Source: Streptomyces diastatochromogenes (GTDB lineage: Bacteria; Actinomycetota; Actinomycetes; Streptomycetales; Streptomycetaceae). From it: a stretch of 64,000 nucleotides of DNA. The first letter of the stretch is position 1, and the number at the start of each line of letters is the position of its first letter. The stretch lies in NCBI RefSeq assembly GCF_002242805.1, contig NZ_MCGQ01000007.1:620001-684000 (forward strand). The letters run 5' to 3'. The translations under genes and the position numbers were made by a program. The notes under the pieces are model-generated. The model was not told where the DNA came from, made no database searches, and worked only from the letters and a program-made list of their open reading frames with translations. Positions 21,531-32,860 of this stretch are shown here, piece after piece.

Positions 21531-24314
21531 GTGACCACCCCCGCCAACGCCCCCGCGCAGACCCATCTGGAGATCCCCGCAGTCACCGACGCCGAGGAGC
21601 TGATCTGCGACGTCCTCGTCATCGGCGGCGGCACCGCCGGCACCATGGCCGCCCTGACCGCCGCCGAGCGCGGCGCGGACGTCCTGCTCCTGGAGAAGGC
21701 TCACGTCCGCCACTCCGGCGCGCTCGCCATGGGCATGGACGGCGTCAACAACGCGGTCGTCCCCGGGCGCGCCGAGCCCGACGACTACGTCGCCGAGATC
21801 ACCCGCGCCAACGACGGCATCGTCGACCAGTCCACCGTCCGCCAGACCGCCACCCGTGGCTTCGCAATGGTCCAGCGGCTGGAGTCGTACGGCGTCAAGT
21901 TCGAGAAGGACGAGCACGGGGACTACGCGGTCCGTCAGGTCCACCGCTCCGGCTCGTACGTGCTGCCGATGCCGGAGGGCAAGGACGTCAAGAAGGTCCT
22001 GTACCGGCAGTTGCGGCGGCGGGAGATGCGGGAGCGGATCCGCATCGAGAACCGGTTGATGCCGGTCCGTGTGCTGACCGCGCCGGACGACGGGCGGGCC
22101 GTGGGCGCCGTCGGCTTCCACACCCGCACCGGCGCCTTCGTCACCGTCCGCGCGGGCGCGGTGATCCTCGCCACCGGCGCCTGCGGCCGCCTCGGCCTGC
22201 CCGCCTCCGGCTACCTCTACGGCACCTACGAGAACCCCACCAACGCCGGCGACGGCTACGCCATGGCCTATCACGCGGGCGCCGAGCTGACCGGTATCGA
22301 GTGCTTCCAGATCAACCCGCTGATCAAGGACTACAACGGTCCGGCCTGCGCCTACGTCGCCAACCCCTTCGGCGGCTACCAGGTCAACCGGCACGGCGAG
22401 CGGTTCGTCGACTCCGACTACTGGTCCGGGCAGATGATGGCGGAATTCGCGGCGGAGGTCGCCAGCGACCGCGGCCCGGTCTACCTGAAGCTGAGCCATC
22501 TTCCCGAGGAGTCGATCTCCGCCCTGGAGTCCATCCTGCACTCCACCGAGCGGCCCACCCGCGGCACCTTCCACGCCGGCCGCGGGCACGACTACCGCAC
22601 CCACGACGTCGAGATGCACATCTCCGAGATCGGCCTGTGCGGCGGCCACTCCGCCTCCGGCGTCCGCGTCGACGACCACGCCCGTACGACCGTCCCCCGC
22701 CTGTACGCCGCCGGCGACCTCGCCTGCGTCCCGCACAACTACATGATCGGCGCCTTCGTCTTCGGCGACCTCGCGGGTGCGGACGCCGCCCAGTACACGG
22801 CGTACGAGGGAGAGCTTCCCGCGGACCAGGTGCGCGAGGCGCACGAGCTGATCTACCGCCCGCTGCGCAACCCTGACGGCCCGCCGCAGACCCAGGTCGA
22901 GTACAAGCTGCGCCGCTTCGTGAACGACTACGTGGCACCGCCCAAGTCCGGCGCCCGTCTCTCCCTCGCCCTGGAGGCCTTCGAGCGGATGCGCGCCGAT
23001 GTCGCCGCGATGGGCGCCCGAACCCCGCACGAGCTGATGCGCTGCGCCGAGGTCACCTTCATCCGCGACTGCGCGGAGATGGCCGCCCGTGCCTCCCTCG
23101 CCCGTACCGAGTCCCGCTGGGGGCTCTATCACGACCGCATCGACCACCCCCGGCGCGACGACGCCTCCTGGTTCCACCACCTCGATCTGCACAAGTCCCC
23201 CTCTGGTGCGATGGAGTTCACGGCCCGTCCCGTGGCTCCCTATCTGGTCCCGGTCGAGGGTTTCGCCCCGGCCGGCGGTCCGTCCCGGCAGCTGGGCGAG
23301 GTCCGGCCCGAGGACGTCGCCACGGCCGGCCCGCGCGATGTGGCACCGGTCGCCAGCGGACCGGCATCCACCCGCGCCACCGGGCCCGTGGACCCGAGCG
23401 GCGCGCCGGGCACCGCCTCGCCCCGGCTCCTGGAGCTGCTGGAGCTGGCCGAGGAGGGACCCGAACTCGCCTCTCTGAAGCCCTACTTGTCCGACCCCGA
23501 TCCCGCGGTCCGCCGTACGGCCGTCTCGGTCCTCACCGAGACCGTGCCGCCCGGCACCGGGCAGGCCCTGGCCGGTGCCCTCGCCGACCCCGACTCCGAG
23601 GTCCGCGCGGCCGCCGCGGCCTCACTGCGTGAGCTCGTCGAGACCCTGCCGTCCGAACCCGCCCTGGCCACCGCGCTCACCGGCGCGCTTGCCGAGGCCG
23701 ACCCCCTGGTCCGCGCCGCCGCCCTCGACGTCCTGCGCGCCCTGCGGCTGGGCGAAGCCGCCGTGTTCGCCGCCGCGCTGGACGACCCCGACATCTCCGT
23801 CCGCATCGAGGCCGTGCGCGCCCTCGTCTCGGTCGATGCGGCCGAACCGCTGGCGGGCGCCGCGAACGATCCCTCCCGGGAGGTTCGCGTCACGGTGGCC
23901 AAGGCGCTGGCCGCGGTCAGCCCGGCGCCCCTGGACCCGCAGACCCGGGAGCTGCTCACCGGCACCCTGGACCGGCTCACCGAGGACACCGACCCGCTGG
24001 TGCGCGGTTCCGCGCTGGGCGCGCTGGCCACCGCCGGCTGCCCGGCACCGCTCGCCGCCCGTGCCGTGGCCGCCCTGGCCGACCCGGCCTGGCAGGTCCG
24101 CTCCGGGGCCGCCACCGCGCTGTCGGTCGCGCCCGCCGACTCCGCCGTCCCCGCCCTCGCCGAGGCCCTGGCCGACCCGAACGCGGACGTACGCAAGGCG
24201 GCGGTTCTGGCCCTGACCCGGCACAACGCCACCGAGCAGGCCCGCGCGGCCCTGGCCACAGCCATGACCGACTCGGACGCGGACGTCAGGGCGTACGCGG
24301 CGCGAGGGCTGTGA
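21531..24314 (+). CDS. AprA/FrdA-like flavoprotein fused to nine HEAT-like repeats
   Basis: 927 residues. Residues 20-590 are a flavoprotein of the succinate dehydrogenase/fumarate reductase/adenylylsulfate reductase family: CDVLVIGGGTAGTMAALTAAERG (FAD, 26-48), RHSGALAMGMDGVNN, then ECFQINPLIKDYNGPACAYV, GGYQVNRHGERFVDSDYW and the active-site-proximal GLCGGHSASGVRVDD and LYAAGDLACVPHN. The AprA resemblance is in GALAMGMDGVNN and GGHSASGV. Residues 631-927 hold nine repeats of about 31-33 residues each containing (A/D)DPDxxVRxxAxxAL, the HEAT_2 pattern of protein-binding solenoids. The neighbouring small ferredoxin would supply electrons. Start: GTG 21531 with GAAAGGCACCCC upstream. Substrate unknown, plausibly an imported organosulfur or organonitrogen compound. 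Confidence 0.8.
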   Translation: MTTPANAPAQTHLEIPAVTDAEELICDVLVIGGGTAGTMAALTAAERGADVLLLEKAHVRHSGALAMGMDGVNNAVVPGRAEPDDYVAEITRANDGIVDQSTVRQTATRGFAMVQRLESYGVKFEKDEHGDYAVRQVHRSGSYVLPMPEGKDVKKVLYRQLRRREMRERIRIENRLMPVRVLTAPDDGRAVGAVGFHTRTGAFVTVRAGAVILATGACGRLGLPASGYLYGTYENPTNAGDGYAMAYHAGAELTGIECFQINPLIKDYNGPACAYVANPFGGYQVNRHGERFVDSDYWSGQMMAEFAAEVASDRGPVYLKLSHLPEESISALESILHSTERPTRGTFHAGRGHDYRTHDVEMHISEIGLCGGHSASGVRVDDHARTTVPRLYAAGDLACVPHNYMIGAFVFGDLAGADAAQYTAYEGELPADQVREAHELIYRPLRNPDGPPQTQVEYKLRRFVNDYVAPPKSGARLSLALEAFERMRADVAAMGARTPHELMRCAEVTFIRDCAEMAARASLARTESRWGLYHDRIDHPRRDDASWFHHLDLHKSPSGAMEFTARPVAPYLVPVEGFAPAGGPSRQLGEVRPEDVATAGPRDVAPVASGPASTRATGPVDPSGAPGTASPRLLELLELAEEGPELASLKPYLSDPDPAVRRTAVSVLTETVPPGTGQALAGALADPDSEVRAAAAASLRELVETLPSEPALATALTGALAEADPLVRAAALDVLRALRLGEAAVFAAALDDPDISVRIEAVRALVSVDAAEPLAGAANDPSREVRVTVAKALAAVSPAPLDPQTRELLTGTLDRLTEDTDPLVRGSALGALATAGCPAPLAARAVAALADPAWQVRSGAATALSVAPADSAVPALAEALADPNADVRKAAVLALTRHNATEQARAALATAMTDSDADVRAYAARGL

Positions 24315-24401
24315 CGATCCCCGGCATCGCCTCAGACGGAATGCCCAAGGTGAAGGCACGGCGCCCCAGGAGAAGAAGCGTCTCCAAGGGCCTGTGACGC
24401 C

Positions 24402-26423
<2,022 letters not shown>

Positions 26424-26538
26424 CGTCCTGTCCCCCGTGTCGGTCCCCCGTGCGTCGTCCCTCGACCACTGCGTCCACGATAGGTCCCCGCGCCGACAGT
26501 GCCGGAAGTTGTCCACAGGTGCGGGTGACTTGTCATAT

Positions 26539-26703
26539 CAACCCATCGACTGTTTCCGGACAGCCGCCCCGCACCCCATCAGGCACTGCCGAAAAGCCAC
26601 CGCCCAACCCATCGGGTACGGCCGAATGGCCACCGCTCAACCCATCGGGTGCTGTCGAAAGGCCACCGCTCAACCCATTGGGCGCCTCTGGATGGCCGAC
26701 TCC
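26539..26703 (+). repeat. Five-unit 33-bp tandem repeat
   Basis: Five units of exactly 33 bp start at 26539, 26572, 26605, 26638 and 26671. Units 3 and 4 are most alike: each opens CAACCCATCGGGT and ends GGCCACCGCT. Each copy contains the mini-palindrome ACCCATCGGGT, and unit 3 also GGCCGAATGGCC. The period is divisible by three, so frames through the array stay open on both strands, but none has a start, ribosome-binding site or known product. The array lies between recQ (start 26423, minus strand) and the secreted-protein gene, where both promoters must be. The rest of the 387-bp gap shows no gene. Confidence 0.85.
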
Positions 26704-26810
26704 CTCGCTCGGGGACAGGCTGCTGGAGCGGGCCTGGAGGAGGCCCGCACGCCGCCGGATCACGCTTCGCACCCCGATCCATCCGCGTCTGCCCCTAGGA
26801 GCCCCACCTC

Positions 26811-27365
26811 ATGATCGCTCGCCTCGCCGGAGCCGCCCTCGCCCTCGTCTCGGCTCTCGCCGTGCCCGCATCCTCGCCCGCCCACGCCACCGACCAGGAC
26901 TTTTTCACCGACCCGCAGCTGACCGCGGCATACGTGGCGACGGCGCAGTACCGCTATGAGCCGCTCGCGACCGCCGACGGCTACGAGCCGCACCTGTGTC
27001 TGGCCCGCGCCCAGGGCGCCATGGGCTTCCACTACTTCAACGAGTCCCGCTTCGGCTCCCTCGACCCGAAGAAGCCGGGCGGCCTGCTCTACGAGAACTC
27101 CGGCGACGGCAGGCGCCGGCTCGTCGGCGTGGAGTGGGTGGTGCCGGTCACCGGCAAGAACATGAAGCGGCCCCGCCTGTTCGGGCAGGACTTCCAGGGC
27201 CCGATGGCCGGCCACTACCCGGGCATGCCCACCCACTACGACCTGCATGTGTGGCTCTACAAGAAGAACCCCCGCGGTCTCTTCTTCCAGTGGAACCCGA
27301 ACGTGAAGTGCCCCGCCTCGACCAAGCCCGCCATGCAGGGCATGTCAGGCATGTCGGGCCACTGA
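26811..27365 (+). CDS. Secreted protein with a Met/His-rich C-terminus
   Basis: 184 residues. A signal peptide (MIARLAGAALALVSALAVPASSPAHA|TD, about 26 residues) precedes a mature protein with a helix-strand pattern: DPQLTAAYVATAQYRYEPLATADGYEPHLCLARAQGAMGFHYFNESRFG in outline, then EWVVPVTGKN and HYDLHVWLYKKNPRGLFFQWNPNVKC. Two cysteines (about 60 and 167) may form a disulfide. The last 18 residues end KPAMQGMSGMSGH, a run of Met and His typical of weak metal binding. No known enzyme family is recognised. Start: ATG 26811 with CTAGGAGCC upstream. A strong terminator follows at 27373. Confidence 0.75.
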   Translation: MIARLAGAALALVSALAVPASSPAHATDQDFFTDPQLTAAYVATAQYRYEPLATADGYEPHLCLARAQGAMGFHYFNESRFGSLDPKKPGGLLYENSGDGRRRLVGVEWVVPVTGKNMKRPRLFGQDFQGPMAGHYPGMPTHYDLHVWLYKKNPRGLFFQWNPNVKCPASTKPAMQGMSGMSGH

Positions 27366-27372
27366 CGTGCGA

Positions 27373-27407
27373 CGGCCCCGGCTCCTCGCTCGGAGGAACC
27401 GGGGCCG
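27373..27407. terminator. Bidirectional terminator between the secreted-protein gene and nuoN
   Basis: CGGCCCCGG (27373-27381) pairs with CCGGGGCCG (27399-27407), with an inner CTCC/GGAG extension. It lies 7 bp after the stop of the plus-strand gene and 20 bp beyond the nuoN stop on the other strand, so it can end both. Confidence 0.8.
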
Positions 27408-27426
27408 CAGGGCCGTGGCGCAGGCC

Positions 27427-29076
27427 TCAGCGCACGAACACTCCCGCCTGGCTCGCCAGGTTCAGGAAGTACTGCGGCGCCACACCGAGCACCAGCGTGA
27501 CCGCCACGCCCACCCCGATCGCCGCCATGGTCAGCGGCGACGGCACGGCCACGGTCGGGCCCTCGGGCCTCGGCTCGCTGAAGAACATCAGCACGATCAC
27601 CCGGATGTAGAAGAACGCGGCGATCGCCGAGGAGATCACACCGACCACGACCAGAGGGGCCGCACCGCCGTCCGCCGCCGCCTTGAACACCGCGAACTTC
27701 CCGGCGAAACCGGAGGTCAGCGGGATACCGGCGAAGGCCAGCAGGAACACCGCGAACACGGCCGCCACCAGCGGCGACCGGCGGCCGAGCCCGGCCCACT
27801 TGGACAGGTGGGTCGCCTCGCCGCCCGCGTCGCGCACCAGCGTGACCACCGCGAAGGCACCGATCGTCACGAACGAGTACCCGGCCAGGTAGAACAGGAC
27901 GGACGACACGCCGTCCTTCGAGGTCGCGATGACACCCGCGAGGATGAATCCGGCGTGCGCGATGGACGAGTACGCCAGCAGCCGCTTGATGTCGGTCTGC
28001 GTGATCGCGACGATCGCACCGCCCAGCATGGTGATGATCGCCACCGCCCACATGACCGGCCGCCAGTCCCAGCGCATGCCGGGCAGGACGACGTACAGCA
28101 GCCGCAGCAGCGCGCCGAACGCCGCCACCTTCGTCGCCGCCGCCATGAAGCCGGTCACCGGGGTCGGCGCGCCCTGGTAGACGTCGGGCGTCCACATGTG
28201 GAACGGCACCGCGCCCACCTTGAAGAGCAGGCCCATCACGATCAGGGCGCTGCCGAGCAGCAGCAGCGCGTCGTTGCCCATGGTGTTGGCCAGCGCCGGG
28301 TCGACGTTGGTGACCGTGCCGTCAACGACCTGCGCGATGCGCGCGTACGACACCGAGCCCGCGTAGCCGTACAGCAGGGCGATGCCGAACAGCGTGAACG
28401 CGGAGGCGAACGCACCGAGCAGGAAGTACTTGACCGCGGCCTCCTGCGACATCAGCCGCTTGCGGCGGGCCAGCGCGCACAGCAGGTACAGCGGCAGGGA
28501 GAAGACCTCCAGGGCCACGAACAGCGTCAGCAGGTCGTTGGCCGAGGGGAAGATCAGCATGCCGGCGATCGCGAAGAGCAGCAGCGGGAAGACCTCGGTG
28601 GTGGTGAACCCGGCCTTCACCGCGGCCTTCTCGCTGTCGCTGCCCGGCACGGACGCGGCCTGCGCCGCGAACGAGTCGACCCGGTTGCCGTGCGCCGCCG
28701 GGTCCAGGCGCCGTTCGGCGAAGGTGAACAGGGCGACCAGACCGGCCAGCAGGATCGTGCCCTGCAGGAACAGGGACGGCCCGTCGACCGCGATCGCTCC
28801 CATGGCCGCGATGTGCGCCTTCGTGGTGCCGTACCCGTCGGCCGCCAGCGCGACCACCGCGGCGAACGCGGCGCAGAGGGCTACGACGGACACGAACACC
28901 TGCGCGTAGTAGCGGGACCGGCGCGGGACGAACGCCTCGACCAGCACCCCGACCAGCGCCGCGCCGACGACGATCAAGGTCGGCGACAATTGCCCGTACT
29001 CGATCTTCGGAGCGGGGATCTTCGAGATCGGCTCGGCCGCGGTTGTCCACAGGCTGTGGACGGCTGTTGCGCTCAC
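27427..29076 (-). CDS. nuoN: NADH-quinone oxidoreductase subunit N
   Basis: 549 residues, about 14 membrane helices, of the Mrp-antiporter-like complex I membrane-arm subunits. Proton-channel residues appear in ALEVFSLPLYLLCALARRKR (Glu), GALLYGYAGS..., LLFKVGAVPFHMWTPDVYQGAPTPVTGFMAAATKVAAFG (the conserved K and the HxWxPDVY loop) and ITQTDIKRLLAYSSIAHAGF. It translocates protons as menaquinone is reduced. It is the last gene of the operon and its GTG start overlaps the nuoM stop by 4 nt. The start gives an N-terminus longer than E. coli NuoN (485 residues). Confidence 0.95.
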   Translation of the reverse strand: MSATAVHSLWTTAAEPISKIPAPKIEYGQLSPTLIVVGAALVGVLVEAFVPRRSRYYAQVFVSVVALCAAFAAVVALAADGYGTTKAHIAAMGAIAVDGPSLFLQGTILLAGLVALFTFAERRLDPAAHGNRVDSFAAQAASVPGSDSEKAAVKAGFTTTEVFPLLLFAIAGMLIFPSANDLLTLFVALEVFSLPLYLLCALARRKRLMSQEAAVKYFLLGAFASAFTLFGIALLYGYAGSVSYARIAQVVDGTVTNVDPALANTMGNDALLLLGSALIVMGLLFKVGAVPFHMWTPDVYQGAPTPVTGFMAAATKVAAFGALLRLLYVVLPGMRWDWRPVMWAVAIITMLGGAIVAITQTDIKRLLAYSSIAHAGFILAGVIATSKDGVSSVLFYLAGYSFVTIGAFAVVTLVRDAGGEATHLSKWAGLGRRSPLVAAVFAVFLLAFAGIPLTSGFAGKFAVFKAAADGGAAPLVVVGVISSAIAAFFYIRVIVLMFFSEPRPEGPTVAVPSPLTMAAIGVGVAVTLVLGVAPQYFLNLASQAGVFVR

Positions 29077-30644
29077 TTGGCCGCCTCCACCGAGGGCTTG
29101 GGATCGGTCTTGTGTACGTCGGACATGGTCTGTTTGACCGCCGGGTTGACGATGTCCGTGACGGGCTTCGGGTAGACGCCCAGGACGATCAGCAGCACGA
29201 TCAGCGGGGCGACCACCACCAGCTCGCGCGCGCGGAGGTCGGGCATCGCCGAGACCTCGGGCTTGACCGGGCCCGTCATCGTGCGCTGGTACAGCACGAG
29301 GGTGTAGAGCGCGGCGAGCACGATGCCGAAGGTGGCGATGATGCCGATCGCCGGGTAGCGCGCGAACGTGCCGACCAGGACCAGGAACTCACTCACGAAC
29401 GGCGCGAGTCCGGGGAGCGAGAGGGTGGCGAGGCCGCCGATCAGGAAGGTGCCGGCGAGCACCGGGGCGACCTTCTGCACACCGCCGTAGTCGGCGATGA
29501 GGCGCGAGCCGCGCCGGGAGATCAGGAAGCCGGCGACCAGCATCAGCGCGGCCGTGGAGATGCCGTGGTTGACCATGTAGAGCGTGGCGCCGGACTGGCC
29601 CTGGCTGGTCATCGCGAAGATGCCCATGATGATGAAGCCGAAGTGCGAGATCGACGCGTAGGCGACCAGCCGCTTGATGTCCCGCTGGCCGACGGCGAGC
29701 AGAGCGCCGTAGACGATGCTGATCAGCGCCAGTACGAGGATGACGGGCGTCGCCCACTTGCTGGCCTCCGGGAACAGCTGGAGGCAGAAGCGGAGCATCG
29801 CGAACGTGCCCACCTTGTCGACGACCGCGGTGATGAGGACGGCGACCGGAGCGGTGGCCTCCTGCATGGCGTTGGGCAGCCAGGTGTGCAGCGGCCACAG
29901 CGGCGCCTTCACCGCGAAGGCGAAGAAGAAGCCGAGGAACAGCCAGCGTTCGGTGTTCGTCGCCATGTGCAGCGAGCCGTTCGCGCGCGCCTGCGCGATC
30001 TCCGTGAGCGAGAAGTTCCCCGCGACCACGTAGACGCCGATCACCGCGGCCAGCATGATCAGGCCGCCGACCAGGTTGTAGAGCAGGAACTTCACCGCCG
30101 CGTACGACCGCTGCGTGGAGGCCGCCTCCTCGCCGTGCTCGTGGGCACGGTCCCCGAAGCCGCCGATGAGGAAGTACATCGGGATGAGCATGGCTTCGAA
30201 GAAGATGTAGAAGAGGAAGACGTCGGTGGCCTCGAAGGAGATGATCACCATCGCCTCGACCGCCAGGATCAGCGCGAAGAAGCCCTGGGTGGGCCGCCAG
30301 CGGCGGCTGCCGGTCTCCAGCGGGTCGGCGTCGTGCCAGCCGGCGAGGATCACGAACGGGATCAGTACGGCGGTCAGCGCGAGGAGCGCCACCGCGATGC
30401 CGTCGACGCCCAGTTCGTAGCGGACCCCGAAGTCCTTGATCCAGGCGTGCGATTCGGTGAGCTGGTAGCGGGCGCCGTCCGGGTCGAAGCGGACCAGGAC
30501 GGTGATCGCCAGAGCGAGCGTGCCGAGCGAGACGCCCAGCGCCAGCCACTTGGCGGCGGTGCGGCGCGCGGCCGGTACGGCGGCCGTGGCGACGGCCCCG
30601 ATGGCCGGGAGCGCCGCCGTCGCTGTCAGTAGAGGAAAGGACAT
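29073..30644 (-). CDS. nuoM: NADH-quinone oxidoreductase subunit M
   Basis: 523 residues, 14 membrane helices. Antiporter-like signatures are ELGVDGIAVALLALTAVLIPF near residue 75, FEAMLIPMYFLIGGFG (the key Glu), FFAFAVKAPLWPLHTWLPNAMQEATAPVAVLITAVVDKVGTF (Lys and His) and VGQRDIKRLVAYASISHFGF. It is one of the three large proton channels of complex I. Start: ATG 30644; the upstream in-frame extension overlaps nuoL and is rejected. It starts 5 bp after the nuoL stop and overlaps nuoN by 4 nt. Confidence 0.95.
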   Translation of the reverse strand: MSFPLLTATAALPAIGAVATAAVPAARRTAAKWLALGVSLGTLALAITVLVRFDPDGARYQLTESHAWIKDFGVRYELGVDGIAVALLALTAVLIPFVILAGWHDADPLETGSRRWRPTQGFFALILAVEAMVIISFEATDVFLFYIFFEAMLIPMYFLIGGFGDRAHEHGEEAASTQRSYAAVKFLLYNLVGGLIMLAAVIGVYVVAGNFSLTEIAQARANGSLHMATNTERWLFLGFFFAFAVKAPLWPLHTWLPNAMQEATAPVAVLITAVVDKVGTFAMLRFCLQLFPEASKWATPVILVLALISIVYGALLAVGQRDIKRLVAYASISHFGFIIMGIFAMTSQGQSGATLYMVNHGISTAALMLVAGFLISRRGSRLIADYGGVQKVAPVLAGTFLIGGLATLSLPGLAPFVSEFLVLVGTFARYPAIGIIATFGIVLAALYTLVLYQRTMTGPVKPEVSAMPDLRARELVVVAPLIVLLIVLGVYPKPVTDIVNPAVKQTMSDVHKTDPKPSVEAAK

Positions 30645-30649
30645 CGGTA

Positions 30650-32545
30650 TCAGACCGCCCTCATCAGCAGGGTCGCGGCGACCAGGAGTGCCGCACCGCC
30701 GAACATCGAGACCGCGTAGGAGCGGGCGAAGCCGTTCTGGACCCGCCGCAGCCGGCCCGACAGGCCGCCGAAGCCGGCCGCCGTGCCGTTGACGACGCCG
30801 TCGACCAGGGTGTGGTCGACGTACACCAGGGAGCGCGTGAGGTGCTCTCCGCCGCGCACCAGGACGACGTGGTTGAAGTCGTCCTGGAGCAGGTCGCGCC
30901 GGGCGGCCCGGGTGAGCAGCGATCCGCGCGGGGCGACGGCCGGGACGGGCTTGCGGCCGTACTGGGCCCAGGCGATGCCGACGCCGATGACCAGGCACAC
31001 CATGGTCGCGCCGGTGACCGTCGCCGCGCTGATCGGCGAGTGGCCCTCGCTGTGGCCGGTGACCGGCTCCAGCCAGTTCAGGAAGCGGTCACCGATGCTG
31101 AACAGCCCACCGGCGAAGACCGACCCGAACGCGAGCAGGACCATCGGGATCGTCATGACCTTGGGCGACTCGTGCGGGTGCGGCTCGTTGCCGTTCTCGT
31201 CCGGCTGCCAGCGCTTCTCGCCGAAGAACGTCATCAGCATCACGCGCGTCATGTAGAAGGCGGTGATGGCCGCGCCCAGCAGGGCCGCGCCGCCGAGGAT
31301 CCAGCCCTGGGTGCCCCCCTTGGCGAAGGCCGCCTCGATGATCGCGTCCTTGGAGAAGAAGCCCGACAGGAACGGGAAGCCGATGATGGCGAGGTAGCCG
31401 AGACCGAAGGTGATGAAGGTGACCGGCATGTACTTCCTGAGGCCGCCGTACCTGCGCATGTCGACCTCGTCGTTCATGCCGTGCATGACGGAACCGGCGC
31501 CGAGGAAGAGCCCGGCCTTGAAGAAGCCGTGCGTCACCAGGTGCATGATCGCGAAGACGTAGCCGATGGGGCCGAGGCCGGCGGCGAGGATCATGTAGCC
31601 GATCTGCGACATGGTCGAGCCGGCCAGCGCCTTCTTGATGTCGTCCTTCGCGCAACCGACGATCGCACCGAAGAGGAGCGTGACCGCACCGACGACGGTG
31701 ACGGCCAGCTGGGCGTCCGGAGCCAGGTTGAAGATGGCCGCGGAGCGGACGATCAGGTACACACCCGCGGTCACCATCGTCGCGGCGTGGATCAGGGCCG
31801 ACACCGGGGTCGGGCCCTCCATGGCGTCCCCGAGCCAGGACTGCAGCGGCACCTGGGCCGACTTGCCGCAGGCGGCGAGCAGCAGCATCAGGCCGATCGC
31901 CGTGAGCTTGCCCTCGGAGGCGTCACCGGCGTGGCTGAAGACCGGGCCGAAGGCGAAGCTGCCGAAGGTGGTGAACATCAGCATGATCGCGATCGAGAGG
32001 CCCATGTCGCCGACGCGGTTGACCAGGAAGGCCTTCTTCGCCGCCGTGGCCGCGCTGGGCTTGTGCTGCCAGAAGCCGATCAGCAGGTAGGACGCGAGGC
32101 CGACGCCCTCCCAGCCGACGTACAGCAGCAGGTAGTTGTCGGCGAGGACGAGCAGCAGCATCGCCGCGAGGAACAGGTTCAGGTAGCCGAAGAAGCGGCG
32201 GCGACGCTCGTCGTGCTCCATGTACCCGACCGAGTACAGGTGGATCAGCGAGCCGACGCCCGTGATCAGCAGCACGAACGTCATGGACAGCTGGTCGAGG
32301 CGGAAGGTGACGTCCGCCTGGAAGCTGCCGACCGAGATCCACGTCCACAGGTGCTGGGTCAGGGTGCGGTGTTCGGCGTTCTTGCCGAGCAGGTCGGCGA
32401 AGAGGATCAGGCCGAACACGAAGGAGGCGGCCGACAGGAGCGTGCCGATCCATTGGCCGACGGCGTCGAGGCGCCGGCCGCCGACCAGGAGGACGGCCGC
32501 TCCGAGCAGGGGCGCCGCGATGAGCAGCGCGATCAGGTTCTCCAC
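30650..32545 (-). CDS. nuoL: NADH-quinone oxidoreductase subunit L
   Basis: 631 residues. It has about 15 membrane helices and the long C-terminal amphipathic helix that braces the membrane arm, its end forming the hydrophobic tail [30 protein letters not shown]. Hallmarks: [34 protein letters not shown]-like [54 protein letters not shown] and [21 protein letters not shown]. Start: GTG 32545 with GGGGTCGGAAG upstream. The nuoK stop is 15 bp upstream. Confidence 0.95.
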   Translation of the reverse strand: MENLIALLIAAPLLGAAVLLVGGRRLDAVGQWIGTLLSAASFVFGLILFADLLGKNAEHRTLTQHLWTWISVGSFQADVTFRLDQLSMTFVLLITGVGSLIHLYSVGYMEHDERRRRFFGYLNLFLAAMLLLVLADNYLLLYVGWEGVGLASYLLIGFWQHKPSAATAAKKAFLVNRVGDMGLSIAIMLMFTTFGSFAFGPVFSHAGDASEGKLTAIGLMLLLAACGKSAQVPLQSWLGDAMEGPTPVSALIHAATMVTAGVYLIVRSAAIFNLAPDAQLAVTVVGAVTLLFGAIVGCAKDDIKKALAGSTMSQIGYMILAAGLGPIGYVFAIMHLVTHGFFKAGLFLGAGSVMHGMNDEVDMRRYGGLRKYMPVTFITFGLGYLAIIGFPFLSGFFSKDAIIEAAFAKGGTQGWILGGAALLGAAITAFYMTRVMLMTFFGEKRWQPDENGNEPHPHESPKVMTIPMVLLAFGSVFAGGLFSIGDRFLNWLEPVTGHSEGHSPISAATVTGATMVCLVIGVGIAWAQYGRKPVPAVAPRGSLLTRAARRDLLQDDFNHVVLVRGGEHLTRSLVYVDHTLVDGVVNGTAAGFGGLSGRLRRVQNGFARSYAVSMFGGAALLVAATLLMRAV

Positions 32546-32560
32546 GATTCTTCCGACCCC

Positions 32561-32860
32561 TTACAGCTTCATCAGGCTGGCGTCGTCGACCGAGGCCGAG
32601 TGGCGGGTACGGAACAGCGACACGATGATCGCGAGGCCCACCACGACCTCCGCGGCGGCGACGACCATCGTGAAGAAGGCGATGATCTGGCCGTCGAGGT
32701 TGCCGTGCATCCGGGAGAAGACGACGAACGCGAGGTTGCAGGCGTTGAGCATCAGCTCGATGCACATGAACACGACGATCGCGTTGCGCCGGATCAGCAC
32801 CCCGGTCGCGCCGATGGTGAACAACAGGGCGGCGAGGTAGAGGTAGTTGACCGGGTTCAC
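32561..32860 (-). CDS. nuoK: NADH-quinone oxidoreductase subunit K
   Basis: 99 residues, three membrane helices, the standard length for NuoK. Conserved membrane glutamate in [21 protein letters not shown] (about 35) and a second carboxylate in [20 protein letters not shown] (about 71), which are the proton-path residues of the connecting subunits. The GTG-type overlap places its start 4 nt inside the nuoJ stop, and nuoL begins 15 bp downstream. Confidence 0.95.
   Translation of the reverse strand: MNPVNYLYLAALLFTIGATGVLIRRNAIVVFMCIELMLNACNLAFVVFSRMHGNLDGQIIAFFTMVVAAAEVVVGLAIIVSLFRTRHSASVDDASLMKL

Noticed and set aside
19641..23192. Minus-strand frame of over 1,100 codons opposite the importer and flavoprotein genes
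   Set aside because: Antisense shadow: its composition is Val/Gly/Asp/Arg-rich with no domain, and the plus strand has full motifs throughout.
26539..26703. CRISPR array
   Set aside because: Repeats are contiguous with no unique spacers, and no cas genes are nearby.
26450..26959. Coding sequence across the 33-bp repeats
   Set aside because: Frames are open on both strands because 33 is a multiple of three; no start codon with a ribosome-binding site and no signal peptide fits.
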